DNA from: Lates calcarifer
Lineage: Eukaryota > Chordata > Actinopteri > Centropomidae
Direction: 5' to 3'
DNA: 64,000 bases
Assembly (NCBI RefSeq): GCF_001640805.2
Contig: NC_066833.1
Location: 976,757-1,040,756, forward strand
In this document: piece by piece, positions 37,111-48,185 of the stretch
How positions within the stretch are numbered: position 1 is the first letter of the stretch
How the letters are laid out: the number at the start of each line of letters is the position of its first letter
Made by a program: the position numbers and the translations under genes
The notes under the pieces: model-generated
Databases searched by the model: none
What the model was told of the DNA's origin: nothing
Seen by the model: only the letters and a program-made list of their open reading frames with translations

Positions 37111-38069
37111 AAGTCAAAGGAATTCTCTAACTTCTCTAAAAATTTCATTTAAAATTAACAGAAACCAATGGAAAAAGAGAAAACAAGAACACCCTTAGTC
37201 CTTTTAAGATCCTCTTTGCACAGAGACAAATAATAAATAAACTCTGGCAAGCCATTGCTTCATCTGGCTGCACTTGTACATGCCCTTCCTCCTATTAGGA
37301 CAGAGAAAGACAGAGACAGAGAGACAGAAACATTTGACCCCAAACTTTACATCGATAAATGGATTTGGGATGATTTGTTTTTAGCTTTAGAAGATGTATC
37401 CAAAGGTAGATGAGAGAAATTTGGGATTAAAAGTTAATTCCAATCAGTCCTTATAGGTTAAAAACAAAAAATGAACATCTGCAATTGCAAGATAACTGGG
37501 CTCTAGTCAAGGAAGATTGTGTGGTAAGCTTCAGAACAACTTCTTAGGACTAACACAGGGCACAGGAACATACTCTATGCACATTATGTACATGAATTAA
37601 AGTATTACAAATATAAACAAGAAATACCATAAATTAGCCAAAAATACACTCACCAGAGTATATATAATGAACAGCATGTGCAAAGATACTCTTAGTGCTG
37701 TGTCTCAGCTTTTTTTCACAGTGTTAAGCAGTGTTTTTTGCCATGTTAACCAGTATTCACATTTAGTATTTCTTTTCCTGCTTCCTTGCAGTCTGCTGTT
37801 AGCATACATGAAACTACTCAGCATAAAACGAGATTGTGTAAAACATAACATATTTCTCATTTCATTCTCATATTTCTCTCACTGGAAACGAGTCCCTGAG
37901 CCCAGAGAGAGAGAACACCTCATCAAGCGTGCATTAGCATCAGTAAGTGAGCCAACACCTTCCCCCGCGTTGTGTTTGCGAGGAAGAGAGGGGTGTGGAT
38001 TGTCAATAGGGCCATACGTTTCTCAAACTCACGAAGAGGCAGCACACTGATTACGGGGGTGGGTTTAGG

Positions 38070-39009
38070 TCACGCTGCTGATGCAATGACGCCTATCCAG
38101 TGGCGCTGGAGGGGTGGAAGATGCAGAGGAATGAAGAGTACATTCCTGCTCGCTGTCATCATCGTCCTGCCACTGCTTCTGTCTGAAGTTACAGAACAGG
38201 GTCACAGCGATTCCAACAGCAGCCACACTGAGAAACCATCATGTAGATTAAAGAGGGAACTGTTACCTGAGTTCACTCGGAACCCAACAAAGCCTGAAGA
38301 AAACTCATGGTATGCAGTAGTCATGGCTACAGCCAGGAAGATTACCAATGAGAGCTGCTACGTCTGCACACAACTTCCTCAAGGGGTTGGTGCTTCAATA
38401 CCTGTGACACTATGGCCACTGAATGTTTCAGAGGTCCAAGGGGTAATGGTAGCCTTCATCCTGAGTGCTCCCTATGCAGAGAGAGTTGTGGGAGACCTGA
38501 CTGAGAACTTGAAGAAGTGCAACATCAGCATTGTGAACTATAGAAGGTCAACTGCTAGATTCTGGAACATGACACATGTTATTTGGGAAAGTTTGTACTC
38601 TCTATCACCATACCCTCCACACTCACCCATTTTCATGCTAATAGTGTTCATTATGTTCTCTACACAGAGAAAAATGAGACACTGAAAGAATTCCATGTTG
38701 TTTCACATCTTAATGATTTGCAGCATGAAGAGAGAAGCCAAGACTCTGACTTCAACCACCAAGGGAGAATGAGAAAGTGACACTAATGAAACTTTTTGAT
38801 ACCTATGTTTGTATTCTTGGTAGTTATTTCTGCTTTTACTTCTTGTGCTTATCTGTGCAAGCTTTCATCAAGCTTTGATTGCTTCTGCAGTTAGAAACTT
38901 CGTGGGACAGTTCCTAGATCTGTCTCAGAGTGACCTCTCTCACAGGTCTCTGGACTGGGTCCCACCATTTCAGTTTGATGACACTGAAGTTGTTTGGAAG
39001 AAACAATGA
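38070..39009 (+). pseudogene. env remnant of endogenous retrovirus 1
   Basis: A frame ending at 38685 carries a hydrophobic leader near 38133-38180, several N-glycosylation sequons and a surface-subunit motif NESCYVCTQLP, then loses similarity. After a large deletion, a different frame at about 38820-39009 has a leucine-rich membrane-spanning stretch followed by a tail of about 40 residues and a stop. The receptor-binding remainder, cleavage site, fusion peptide and heptad region are absent. Env normally mediates entry; this copy cannot. Confidence 0.75.
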
Positions 39010-39228
39010 TGCATTTAATGAGAAAAAGAAAATCAACTCTGATTTACTATATTTTTCATAATGATTTGAGCTAATGATTAGAATAAAAGAGAATGTTATG
39101 ATTTGATATTCTTCAATAGTAATTTTCATACTAATTTTGAATAATTTGCATACAAAAATTTTCTTCAATGCTATTTTTAATCAACTTGGTAATGTACTCT
39201 TGTTTGAATCATCCTAAGTAAATCTTAA

Positions 39229-39647
39229 TGGAAATTCTCAAATGATTCATGATAATTGTGATTTATTAATGATCTGTATTAATAATCTGTACTTGTACAA
39301 TTGTGCCTTATAAAATATCATATGCTTAGTACTTTTCCACATCAATAAGCTCACAGGGCACCTCGCCCCATCAAGGACGGGGCCTGATACAGGGTTGCAT
39401 AGCTGTGTAATCTCTGACGCCTTTCTCTCAGAGCTGCACTGTTGTGTAGTCTTCAGAAGATGTTTTTCTTTTCGTCTCCGGACATAACCTTGTTTCTTTT
39501 CCATTTAATCTGTAATCTATTGTACTCGGTACTCATTGTGCGTCTCATGCTTGAGGAGTACAGTGGATCCGTTTGCAAATGTAAAAATTAAACCTACAGA
39601 AAGACAACCATTGACTGTGCTTTACTGAACAGAAGATTCCCATGACA
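39229..39647 (+). repeat. 3' LTR of endogenous retrovirus 1
   Basis: 419 bases from TGGAAATTC to CCCATGACA, giving the usual TG...CA ends. No convincing polypurine tract precedes it, consistent with decay of the upstream region. Confidence 0.85.
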
Positions 39648-39796
39648 TTTATTTATTGAGGAAAATGAAGCAGTATTACATATCTGTAAGTGGCAAAAGT
39701 ATGTGAATGTCTAGGTTTAGCAGTTAAATTGAAGGTGCAAATAGAGTCAGGTGTTCTCAGTCAATTGGATAACAATCAGGTGTGACTGGATGCCCT

Positions 39797-40231
39797 GTGT
39801 AGGAGCCAGTAATAAAAGTAATTGAGTTGGTTTTTTTTTTTGTTTTTTTTTTTTTTTGCTAATGCTAAAATTTTGTTTGCCATTTATGTTTGTTGTTGTT
39901 TGCCATTTATGTTTGTTATGAAGTTATTGAAGATTATTGTATTTGTTGTTTGAGAACTCTAAATTACTGCTTCTTTTTTTTTGCTGCGCTTGAACCAACG
40001 GGCATGCTCACTTGTGTGTTTAGGGTATAAAGTGTGTAGCTCGGAAGACGGTGTGTCTAGATCGCCAGCGATAGGAGAGTCTACAGAGAGATGAGGTTTG
40101 TTGACCGTAACTTGCAAATTAGAGAAATATAACGACCAAGTAAGATATTTTCAACCTGGATCCTGTCTGAGAGAAGCTCTGGGAATTGTTTTGATGGAAA
40201 TAGAAGACTTGGACGTACAGGAAAGTTTGCA
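39797..40231. mobile_element. Unidentified insertion inside the Tc1-like element
   Basis: About 430 bases break the Tc1 text between GATGCCCTGT and AGTTTGGACTCCACC. It contains long T runs (39831-39857), a duplicated 22-23-base unit TTTGCCATTTATGTTTGTT (39878-39922), and a TATAAAG box at 40025 followed by a CpG-bearing segment. Limits are approximate; it resembles a promoter-bearing piece of a retroelement but is not recognised. Confidence 0.5.
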
Positions 40232-40960
40232 GTTTGGACTCCACCAATCCATAGTCAGACAGACATTGAATACAAATGGAGGAAGTTCAGTACCATTGTT
40301 ACCCTCCCTAGGAGTAGTTGACCAACAAAGATCATGACAAGAGCAATGCGTTTAATACTGTAGTTGATGAGGTCACAAAGGGACCTAAGGTAACTTCTTA
40401 GCAACTAAAGGCCTCTCTCACATTGGCTAATGTTAATGATCATAAGTCCACCATCAGGAGTAGACTGAACAACAGTGGTGGGTATGGCAGGGTTGCAAAG
40501 AGAAAGGCATTGCTCTCCAAAAAGAACATTGCTGCCTGTCTGCACTTTGGTAAAGATCACATGGACAAGCCAGAAGGCTATTGGAAAAATGTTTTGTGTA
40601 TGGATTAAACTAAAATATAACTTTTTGGTTAAATGAGAAGCATTATGTCTGGAGAAAGGAAAACACTACATTCCAACATAAGAGCCTTATCCCATCTGTG
40701 AAACATAGTGGTGGGCCAGGACATCTGGGCCAGGACTGCTTGCTATCATTGATGGAACAATTAATTCTGAATTATACCAGTGGATTATAGAGGAAAGTGT
40801 CAGGACATCTGTTCTTGAACTGCTTCTCAAGTGAGACAAGGACCCTAAGCACACAAGTTGTTCTACCAAAGTATGGAAGAATAAAGTTAATGTTTTAGAA
40901 TGGCCAAGTTGAAGTCCAGACCTGAATCCAATGTTGTGGAAGAACCTGAGGTGAGCAGTT
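40232..40960 (+). pseudogene. Decayed Tc1-like transposase
   Basis: Blocks in several frames: DNA-binding region text near 40232-40330, ALLSKKNIAACLHFGKDHMD at 40510-40570, EGYWKNVLCMD near 40575-40605 (where the family has a catalytic D-E strand), DPKHTS-like text near 40840, and the PDLNPM block near 40918-40935. Stops interrupt nearly every block. Confidence 0.75.
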
Positions 40961-41183
40961 CATGTGAAGAAACCCACCAGTTACTGGAAAAGTTTGGTTG
41001 CAGTTATTGCTGCACAAGGGGGTCATGTCAGATATTCAAAGCAAAGGTTACTTATGCCACTCACAGATATGTAATATTGGATCATTTTCCTCAAAGAATA
41101 AATGATCAAGTATACTATTTTTATCTTATTTGAATGGATTCTCTTTATTTACTCATAGAACTTATGAAGAAATATAGAAAATA

Positions 41184-41320
41184 AATGAATGATTATTCAG
41201 CATGCATTTTGTCTTTCGTGATTTAATAGAGGTTGGATCAAATGATAGAGTACAATGATGGGACATAAGAGAGTCAATCAGTATCAGTGCTGAGAGGACA
41301 AGCTCATGGACCATGCATTA
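41184..41320 (-). repeat. Probable 3' LTR remnant of endogenous retrovirus 2
   Basis: Lies directly after the polypurine tract on the minus strand and contains ATTAAA, a weak polyadenylation signal. Only about 135 bases, so truncated if it is an LTR. No matching 5' copy was recognised. Confidence 0.35.
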
Positions 41321-41332
41321 TCTCCCCCTTTG
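41321..41332 (-). promoter_or_regulatory. Polypurine tract of endogenous retrovirus 2
   Basis: The minus strand reads CAAAGGGGGAGA just beyond env. Purine runs of this type prime plus-strand synthesis and mark the start of the 3' LTR in retroviruses. Confidence 0.65.
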
Positions 41333-41616
41333 ACCATTCCAACAAACCAAAAGGAGGAAAGTAAAAAGGATTTAAGCCTCAAATTATCAAATATCAAAAG
41401 GTTACCAAAAATGTCATAGGTGTATCATCATCTGAATCAAAGTCAGGGTGGAATCCATCCAGTGTTGTTGGGAATAAATGTACAGCATGTTCACCAAACA
41501 TCACACAAACACCACCTTTCTCAGCAAACAGCCAGTCTAGTGCCAGCCTGTTTTGCCATGTCATTTTTTAAGTGGCATGCACTTACCTCACCTCACCTAA
41601 GGCTTGAAGGGCATCT

Positions 41617-43483
41617 TTACTGAAATTGGCTAATCGCTACTGATGGTAGTACACATTTTTGTTGATCGTACACCACCAATAGATAGTCGATTCGAAACCA
41701 CCTGCTATGTGATTTCAGGCTTTGAATTCTGCTCTGTACCCCAATAGCATCTATGTATACACCTGGGTCGTGCAGGATGTCTCGTTTGCTTCGATGTCCT
41801 GAGTCTTGGGATATTGGGCCTAAGAAATTTCCGCTGTGGTCTGCGGATATTATCATAAGAGGGGTGTTCAACACAGCCATACCACAGAGCCCTGTGGCCC
41901 ATGGTGGTAACTGTGCATATGCTGTTTCACCACAGATGTAATAAATACCAGGTATCAATTTGTCAATTTGGTGGTTGGTTTCCGCATTCCTGCAAGTATA
42001 GTTTTACTTTGTGAGGGAACCAGCATCCCCATCCCCTTATTAGTCATTAACCTGACACATGAAGGAAAAGTGAAATTAGATGATGGTACATCAGGGAGTC
42101 ATTTGCTGCGTGTATGCCTGTGTTTTGAACTTCCTCAACCAATCTACGACAGTCTGCCCCATCAGTAGTGTTCCATGGCAGATAAGACCCGCTATCAATC
42201 TTCCAAAGAACTGTCCACCCCGTCTGGAGGTAGACATGCCATGCACCTGTTCCATTTAATGGCTGTGGAATTATATGAGGCTGGCCCCCACCCATGCCCT
42301 GGCACAACCAGAGCAACTGTGATTTGTGTGTTGCCTGTGACGGAGCGGCTCCGTCACTGACGGCGGGGAGCGCACACACGTGTACTGGCATACATACACG
42401 CACACACTTAAAACTTCTGATCCATCCCGTTTTCCCCAGTTAACAAACTTTCCAATCAGTCAGTCATGTTCCCATGGAAGTAGAGCGACCAGGGGTGCAC
42501 ACTTGGTAGTTCTATGTCTCTTTAAACATACATTTAAACATGTTACTCACCGGCGGCATATCAGTCGTTCCGGTTGCGGAGCATGAGGCGGCAAAACGGG
42601 GGCATAGCATTTGCCGCTATTATATGCCATGTTCTCGCGGGGTTTCGGGGTCATGTGACCAATCTGATATATATATTTCTGGTCTTCGTTTATTTTATCA
42701 TGAAATTTTCCAGTCCTGCATTGTGGATGAAAGGAACTGCATTTATAAAAACACAGTTAATTTTTGTTTAATTTATATTTGTGTTGTGGAGCCTTTAGAG
42801 GCATTGTTAGGGGGAAAAAATGTGTTTTTCTATTAATTCTGGAGCCTGGAAGGAGGGGCTATGGGTTTATAAGGGGGAAGGGAGTGCTGGTTTGGTTACA
42901 GAGGAGGTAACAACTAGTGGCTCATGCTTACTGAGTTACTGAAGAACTCTATTCAGCTTAATTTTTTCTTGATGTTTTTTTTGCATTGTTTCTTTGGTTG
43001 TTACTAATTTTCGCACTGTAAAAAAGTTATCACTATTTGCACTTTGGGAGGCCGGCAAAATAAAGCAAATAAGAACACCATATTATCTTCTGACTACGCC
43101 TGTGAGTTTTTCCTGGGATTTTTCTTTTTTTTCTTTCCCTTAACTCCACCATCTGTGGATTTTGGGGAGGTTTAAGAAAGAACCCCGTGACATTGCCATG
43201 CAGCTCCTCGAATGTATTTTCATCAAGCATTGTTCTGTTGGAAGTCATGCCTAAATCTAGTTGTGTTGTGTGTCTTTGTATTGTGCATCTCAGAATGGTG
43301 TCTAAAGATGATGGGAAAAACTACAACTATTGCAATGAAGAATAAGACAAGTAGCGAGCCCCTGAGGCCACACCATCCCAGCATACGGAATGGGTGCCAT
43401 GGTCTTGTGAATCTTGGTTCCATCACTGATCCTCGGTGGTGACACAGTTGTCTACTGCCATCACTTAGGTGGTAGCTTGACAC
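41617..43483 (-). pseudogene. env remnant of endogenous retrovirus 2, split by a solo LTR
   Basis: The first part (43483 down to 43193) has a hydrophobic leader GSLLVLFFIAIVVVFPIIF and frame breaks. After the 857-bp LTR insertion, 42335-42047 continues surface-subunit-like text with sequons. 41958-41617 has GIYYICGETAYAQLPPWATG, resembling the end of a fish retroviral surface subunit, then a basic RSKR that looks like a furin cleavage site. The fusion and membrane-anchor regions are not seen. Stops and frameshifts throughout. Confidence 0.75.
42336..43192 (+). mobile_element. Solo LTR (857 bp) with 5-bp target duplication, inside env of endogenous retrovirus 2
   Basis: Starts TGTGACGGAGCGG and ends CCCCGTGACA, giving near-inverse TG...CA ends. 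TTGCC flanks both sides (42331-42335 and 43193-43197). The plus strand has a TATA box (GTTTATAAGG near 42866) and an AATAAA near 43061. A solo LTR forms when the two LTRs of an element recombine and delete the interior. The 5-bp duplication fits Ty3-like or retroviral elements; the family was not identified. Confidence 0.9.
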
Positions 43484-44714
43484 GCTACTTGTTGGATGAG
43501 GGCACTATTTTCACGCCTTGCTCGTTGTGTGGGGTTGTTTCTTCAGACAGTATGCCAATACTGTCACCCTCTTCTTCTCGTACTGGTGGTCAAAACCCAA
43601 GTAGTGTGAAACCTCAGTCAATGCTTGATTTACAAGCCCTGGTCTGTTATCACTGCTGATAACGGCTGGAATTCCCCATCTGGGAATGATTTCAGTAAGC
43701 AGTGCTTTTGCCACAGCACTGGTGTCTTGCTTAGCAGAAGGAGAAGGTCATTGGCATTCAAATAGCCCCTGCTTTGTTGTTTGCTGTACAAATCATACAT
43801 TTTTTTTGCAAACCTCCTGTGCAAAGACTGAAAACCCCTGTGTATACCATGCAGAGTTGACAGCAGCACACATTCCCCCTTTGCCCACATGGTCTCTTCT
43901 GTGAGCCAGTTTGGCATAACGGTGGAAGAAAGCATGTGGCAAACCAGGTTTACCATCAGGACCAATCCACAGTGAATCAGCATATGCAGCACCAGATGCA
44001 ACACCAAATGCATAACATGAGTAACGTGTATATGTTGACAGTTTTCCCCTTAGCCAGCTTACAGGGCTCTGTCAGGGTGATTGTTCAGCTGCCTGTGCAG
44101 AGTAGTGTGAAGGTAATTTACCACTGAGCAAAGTTTCATGTTGTGTGACATGAACAGCAACAGCAAAGCCCACCATACCTTCACCAGTGTCTGGTGAATG
44201 GGAAGCTGATCGATCCACAAAAAGTTCCGGCTCAGCATTTTCGAGAGTGTCAGCAAGGTCAGGCCTGGGAGTGCATACCTGATTTATTGAAGCAACACAA
44301 TTATGAGGATCACCATCTGCTGGGGTAGGAAACAAAGTAGATGGGTTAAGAACTGTACATCTCTTCACTCTAATATTGGGCATGTCCAAGAGTGTTGTGT
44401 GATACTAGATACCATCCATGAGTGTGAGATCACTGTATCCCGCTATGTCACATGATGCAAGCACAGCTTTCTCTTTCTCTAGCTACAGCACAGAGACACA
44501 GGGGGAGACCAGCAGCAACAGGCTCAGGTTTGGCAGAAAAATAAGCAGCAGGTTTTAGTTTTTCCCCATGTTTCTGAGTCAGAACAGATGTCATGAAACT
44601 GAAAATGAGTCTTTTAGGTCAGTAAAGGCTTTGTCAGCGTCAGGAGTCCAGGTCAGTTTGTCATGTGCATATTTTTACCATGGACCATGGAAGAGAAGGG
44701 TGCTTCTCTCTCTA

Positions 44715-45012
44715 AATAGTTTGGCTCAGGAGATAGAGCACAAGGTCGCCCACCAATCAGAAGGTCGGTGGTTCCATTCCCGGCTCCTCCAGTCCGCATG
44801 CCGAAGTATCCCTGGGCAAGATACTGAACCCCAAATTGCCTTCGATGTGTGTCATTGGTGCGCAAATGTGCGTGTCTGTGTTAGAAAGCACATTGTAGAG
44901 AACAAGTGCTGTATGAATGTGTGTGCAAATGGGTCAATGTGATCTGTAGTGTGAAGCGCTTTGAGTGGTTGAAAAGACTAGAAAAGCGCTATATAAGTAC
45001 AGGCCATTTACA
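44715..45012 (+). mobile_element. tRNA-derived SINE inserted in pol of endogenous retrovirus 2
   Basis: The tRNA-like head has an A box (TTGGCTCAGGAGATAGAGC) and a B box (GGTGGTTCCATTCCC). It is followed by CCTGGGCAAGATACTGAACC and the tail AAAAGCGCTATATAAGTA, typical of a widespread percomorph SINE family. It breaks the pol text between thumb and connection regions. Target duplication was not clear. Confidence 0.8.
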
Positions 45013-45212
45013 TTTGCTTACAGTATGACCTCATACCCAAGAAACTTAACATCTGTTTCTTGGTTGATGGCTTTGTCACAGATAGTATGGCTTGTACACA
45101 ACTGGGAGAGAGGGATTTGCCCTCAGCTGTGATCACATGTCCCAGATATGTTACACATGTTTGAGAAAAATGCAACTTAGCCAGACTCACATTGTGACCA
45201 TGATGATAGGGG

Positions 45213-45222
45213 TATATATAGC

Positions 45223-45250
<28 letters not shown>
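45213..45250. repeat. TA microsatellite
   Basis: A TA run with one GC interruption, followed by AGAGAGAG. It falls inside the decayed pol of endogenous retrovirus 2. Confidence 0.9.
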
Positions 45251-45253
<3 letters not shown>

Positions 45254-46934
45254 GAGAGATATTTTAGCAACTCAATGGTATCAGATTTACATGCTTTCTG
45301 TGGTGGGCAGCAGATCATGAGGTCATTACATACAGTAACAAAACAGAGCCATTGGGGAGATGCAGGTTTAACAAATCATTGCTCAAAGCTCTGTGGAAAA
45401 CCCCTGGCGATTCTGAGTAATCCACTGGGCAGCAGGTAAATGTATGGCTTTTACCATTAAATGAAAAGCCAAACCAGTACTGGCTGTCTTTGTACACTGG
45501 AATGGAGAAAAATGCATTGGCCAAATCTACAAATGTATGGCACTGGGTGGAATCAAGGACAAAATGGTGTGTGGGGTAAACTCTGGTGCTTGTGGGTGCA
45601 CTGCTGCATTTACTGCTTGGAGGTCTTGAACAAAACGCCATTCTGTCGGCTGGCCAGGATCACAAACCTTTTTGACAGGAAAAATTGGAGTGTGCATAGG
45701 AGAGTCATCACAGGGAATGACAACTCCAGCCTGTAACAACAAATCAAACAGAGGTTTAATGCCTTCAGTGGCCTTGTGTTGCAACGGGTATTGTTTCAAA
45801 CACAGGCGGAAATCAGATTTTGGGTGAATTACCAGAGGTGTAGTGTTTTTTTATTATGCCGACATCATATGTGTGTTAAGCCTATAGGTCAGATGGCACC
45901 TTAAATAATTCAGCCATGTCGATAGTTGTTCGTTGAACCATGGTGTGTTAATCCTTCAGAGGGAATGAGCTCAACTGTTCTCCTAACCAAAGCTGTAGAT
46001 GTAAATGTTGTTTTATATACATCACCCTTTCTGCTGTACAGTGTTCTGGGATCCACATATATGGTCACAAAGTCAGTCAGCTGCATCTGGGCATGCACCC
46101 ACACTCCCAAATCCTCCCACTGCCATCCATCTGGCTTGGCAAGCGAAACATGTGGACATGGACCATCATACAGCTCATGTTGGGCATGGGAGAGAGACAC
46201 AGAAGCAGGAGCAGAAAATATGTTGCAATGTTAATCTTTCCACTTTCTCAACCTGTCTGTACCATACTTCCTCAAAAGCTTTATCAGGACCTTCTGACAC
46301 ATATTCAGTACAGTGTAATGAATCTGTGTGCATGTAACTGGATGCCTGAGTGCTGTGTGTGTGCAAAGTGAGTGAGCTGTGACGCCAAAGATGGAACAGC
46401 AGACGGCACCAATGACCACTCATAGGCATACAGTGGTGTGTCCGGGCTATATTTCACTATTTGTGTGTTTACAGGCAGTGTAGCTATCTTTACTCTGTGT
46501 GGATGTGAAGTGAGGACAATGCCAAAATGACACATCAAATCTCTCCCCATTAAATTAACAGGGCAATGTTATGATAGGAGGAAATAATGCCTGTTTGTGG
46601 CGTTATCCAGTATGCGTGATAGAGGTGTGGTGTATGGTTCATTTACAGGTATGCCACCAGCACCTATTATCTGCCACTCAATTTCTGTGTTTTGGGTAAC
46701 ACTGATGATTTTAGGACTGACAATGTGGCCCCTGAGTCTACTAAAAAGACAACAGGGGTGCCTGCTACAATTAAGAGTGAGCTCAGGCAGTTTCCTAAAT
46801 TCTTCATGATTATCACTATACATTGCAAATGTAGGTTGTAAAACTTTGTCAGCGTTAACTTTAGCCTCAACATACTTTATGGCTGTTATTACTGTACCTT
46901 TTCATAGTCAGATTGACATGGTGACTGTGTGTAA

Positions 46935-46956
46935 GTGTGTGTGTGTGTGTGTGTGT
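46935..46956. repeat. GT/CA microsatellite
   Basis: Eleven GT units between the protease and gag remnants of endogenous retrovirus 2. Confidence 0.9.
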
Positions 46957-47047
46957 AGCTGGCTGGTCCTCTCTCGGGGTCCTGCTTTCAGTCAGACTTG
47001 TGACGTGGCTGGCTGTCACTTTTGCCTCTGTTTGGACAGACTTTGCA

Positions 47048-47870
47048 TCAGTGTCCTATTTGGCTGCAGTTGTGGCAAACATCTGGGTCATAGGCGTGTC
47101 TGTGGTCCTCCTCACTATCCCTGCTGCACCCTTTTCCACCTCTGCCCCAGCCTCTGCCTCGGTGACTGTTACATTTGTTGTCATGTCTCCTTAGTGCCCT
47201 GTCTTGGTACCTGCTTAACTGAACCTGCTTGATCTTCTTCTGGTGGCTGTTCTTCTTGGCTTGCTCTGCGGCTCTCAGGTGGTCCACCGCATGCTTAGCA
47301 TGTTGCAATATAGTGTTCAGGTTATCTGTTTTCCACGCAATACAGATTTTCCTCACTATTTCAGCAATGAAATGAATGAGTCCCAGAAAATGCTGATTTC
47401 AGTTTTGTATGGCCCCCGGGGTGAGGCCCCCATGACACCTCTGTGTGGGCCACTGTGGAGGTCGAACGCCGCTGTGAGCCTGTGTCAGAAAAGCACTGCA
47501 GGTCTCATCTGCTCCCTGCAGGCATGTCCATCCTTACCAGGAAGGCCAGTTGGCAGGTGCTAAGTAGTTCAGCGACAGCGGCTCTGTAGAAAGCGTTGTT
47601 ATCATGGTCATAATCAGGATGTATGAGCCTGCACCCGACAATAGTGGGAGTAAAGAACACAGATATCTTGAGGAAGTCATGTTTGAGCAATTTGCCCGTT
47701 AGTCATCTCGTCTCCACCGTTGTGGGCCCGTATTCTCTGACGAACTGCTCAAATTGCGTCTGGAACAGGTCCAGATTGTCGACTGGGCTGGTCACATGGG
47801 CTATGGCCTCTAGGATGTCTTGCTCCAACCATGGCCTGAACACCAGCATTCTATTCTATTCTATTTCACA
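47048..47870 (-). pseudogene. gag remnant of endogenous retrovirus 2
   Basis: Minus strand: capsid-like text in 47840-47505 includes PDYDHDNNAFYRAAVAELL, parallel to ENDENAAYRQAVAEL in retrovirus 1. Further down, 47356-47048 carries a basic region, an RGRGWGRGGKG stretch and the first half of a CCHC zinc knuckle, CHNCSQIGH. The frames do not join, and the matrix region is missing or unrecognisable. Confidence 0.8.
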
Positions 47871-48185
47871 TTTAAGGTAGGATAGCTACATGGAAAAAAC
47901 TGAATGTACTTCCTCCCTGGTCTTGAGCGCAGTCAGACCTAACAGGAAGAGATAAAAGTAACAAGGATGGCATCTTTGCCAGGCACACTAATTATGACGC
48001 ATATAAAGTATCAGAATAAGCCATGACAATGGGAGTTAAGATGGACTACCTGGCTACCTAACAGTCAGCAAGAGTTACATAGAGTCATAAACACATCTGC
48101 AACAAGAGATAGGAAACAATTATTCAGCTCTTACACTGTGGTATTAGCCTACCTTAATCATGAGAATGGTAAATTTAGCTCCTAC

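Larger units (their letters stand above)
32839..39647 (+). mobile_element. Endogenous retrovirus 1 (defective provirus)
   Basis: Flanked by direct LTR copies (32839-33203 and 39229-39647) with gag, protease/pol and env remnants in standard order. It interrupts a Tc1-like element. A candidate 5-bp target duplication with one mismatch is TGTAT (32834-32838) against TTTAT (39648-39652). Over the 365 shared LTR bases I count about 11 differences. Pol lacks the central reverse transcriptase and most of the integrase, and env is largely deleted. All frames carry stops or shifts; it cannot be active. Confidence 0.9.
39653..41183 (+). mobile_element. Right-hand part of the split Tc1-like transposon
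   Basis: Resumes the element interrupted at 32838: CAGTATTACATATCTGTAAG, then AGTGGCAAAAGTATGTGAA. An unknown insert occupies about 39797-40231. The transposase region follows, then right terminal-repeat text (CTCACAGATATGTAATATTG, CATTTTCCTCAAAGAATAAA, AGAAATATAGAAAAT). It stops at 41183 without its last bases; a likely continuation lies at 48186-48211. Confidence 0.8.
43511..46873 (-). pseudogene. Protease/pol remnant of endogenous retrovirus 2
   Basis: Minus-strand order: protease with VVFLVDSGATLSVL (46780s) and MGRDLMCHFGI (46550); a spacer block with WEDLGVWV (46120s); reverse transcriptase fingers (GVVIPCDDS, TEWRFVQDLQAVN) at 45799-45600; and palm text FVDLANAFFSIPV at about 45530. 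The catalytic motif near 45325 is damaged: a one-base shift, and Asn where the first of the two Asp residues belongs. Thumb text TYLGHVITAEGKSLSP reaches the SINE at 45012. Connection text resumes at 44700, with RNase H (ELFVDRSASHSPDTGEG) near 44230. A deletion joins this to integrase zinc-finger text (near 43930-43780) and part of the core (PRWGIPAVISSDN near 43680). Non-functional. Confidence 0.88.
41184..48180 (-). mobile_element. Endogenous retrovirus 2 (defective provirus, minus orientation)
   Basis: On the minus strand gag (47870-47048), protease/pol (46873-43511) and env (43483-41617) remnants lie in retroviral order, followed by a polypurine tract and an LTR-like piece. It is interrupted by a solo LTR (42336-43192) and a SINE (44715-45012). 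Tc1 terminal text stops at 41183 and a matching last piece occurs at 48186, so the provirus probably inserted there. The 5' portion (about 47870-48180) could not be matched to the 3' LTR piece, so the outer limits are inferred. Confidence 0.75.

Noticed and set aside
37660..38050. 127-codon plus-strand frame before env of endogenous retrovirus 1
   Set aside because: Hydrophobic start but no retroviral or host motif; it overlaps another frame, and function cannot be supported.
46846..47232. Cysteine/valine-rich plus-strand membrane protein
   Set aside because: Antisense to gag of endogenous retrovirus 2 and inflated by a GT microsatellite.
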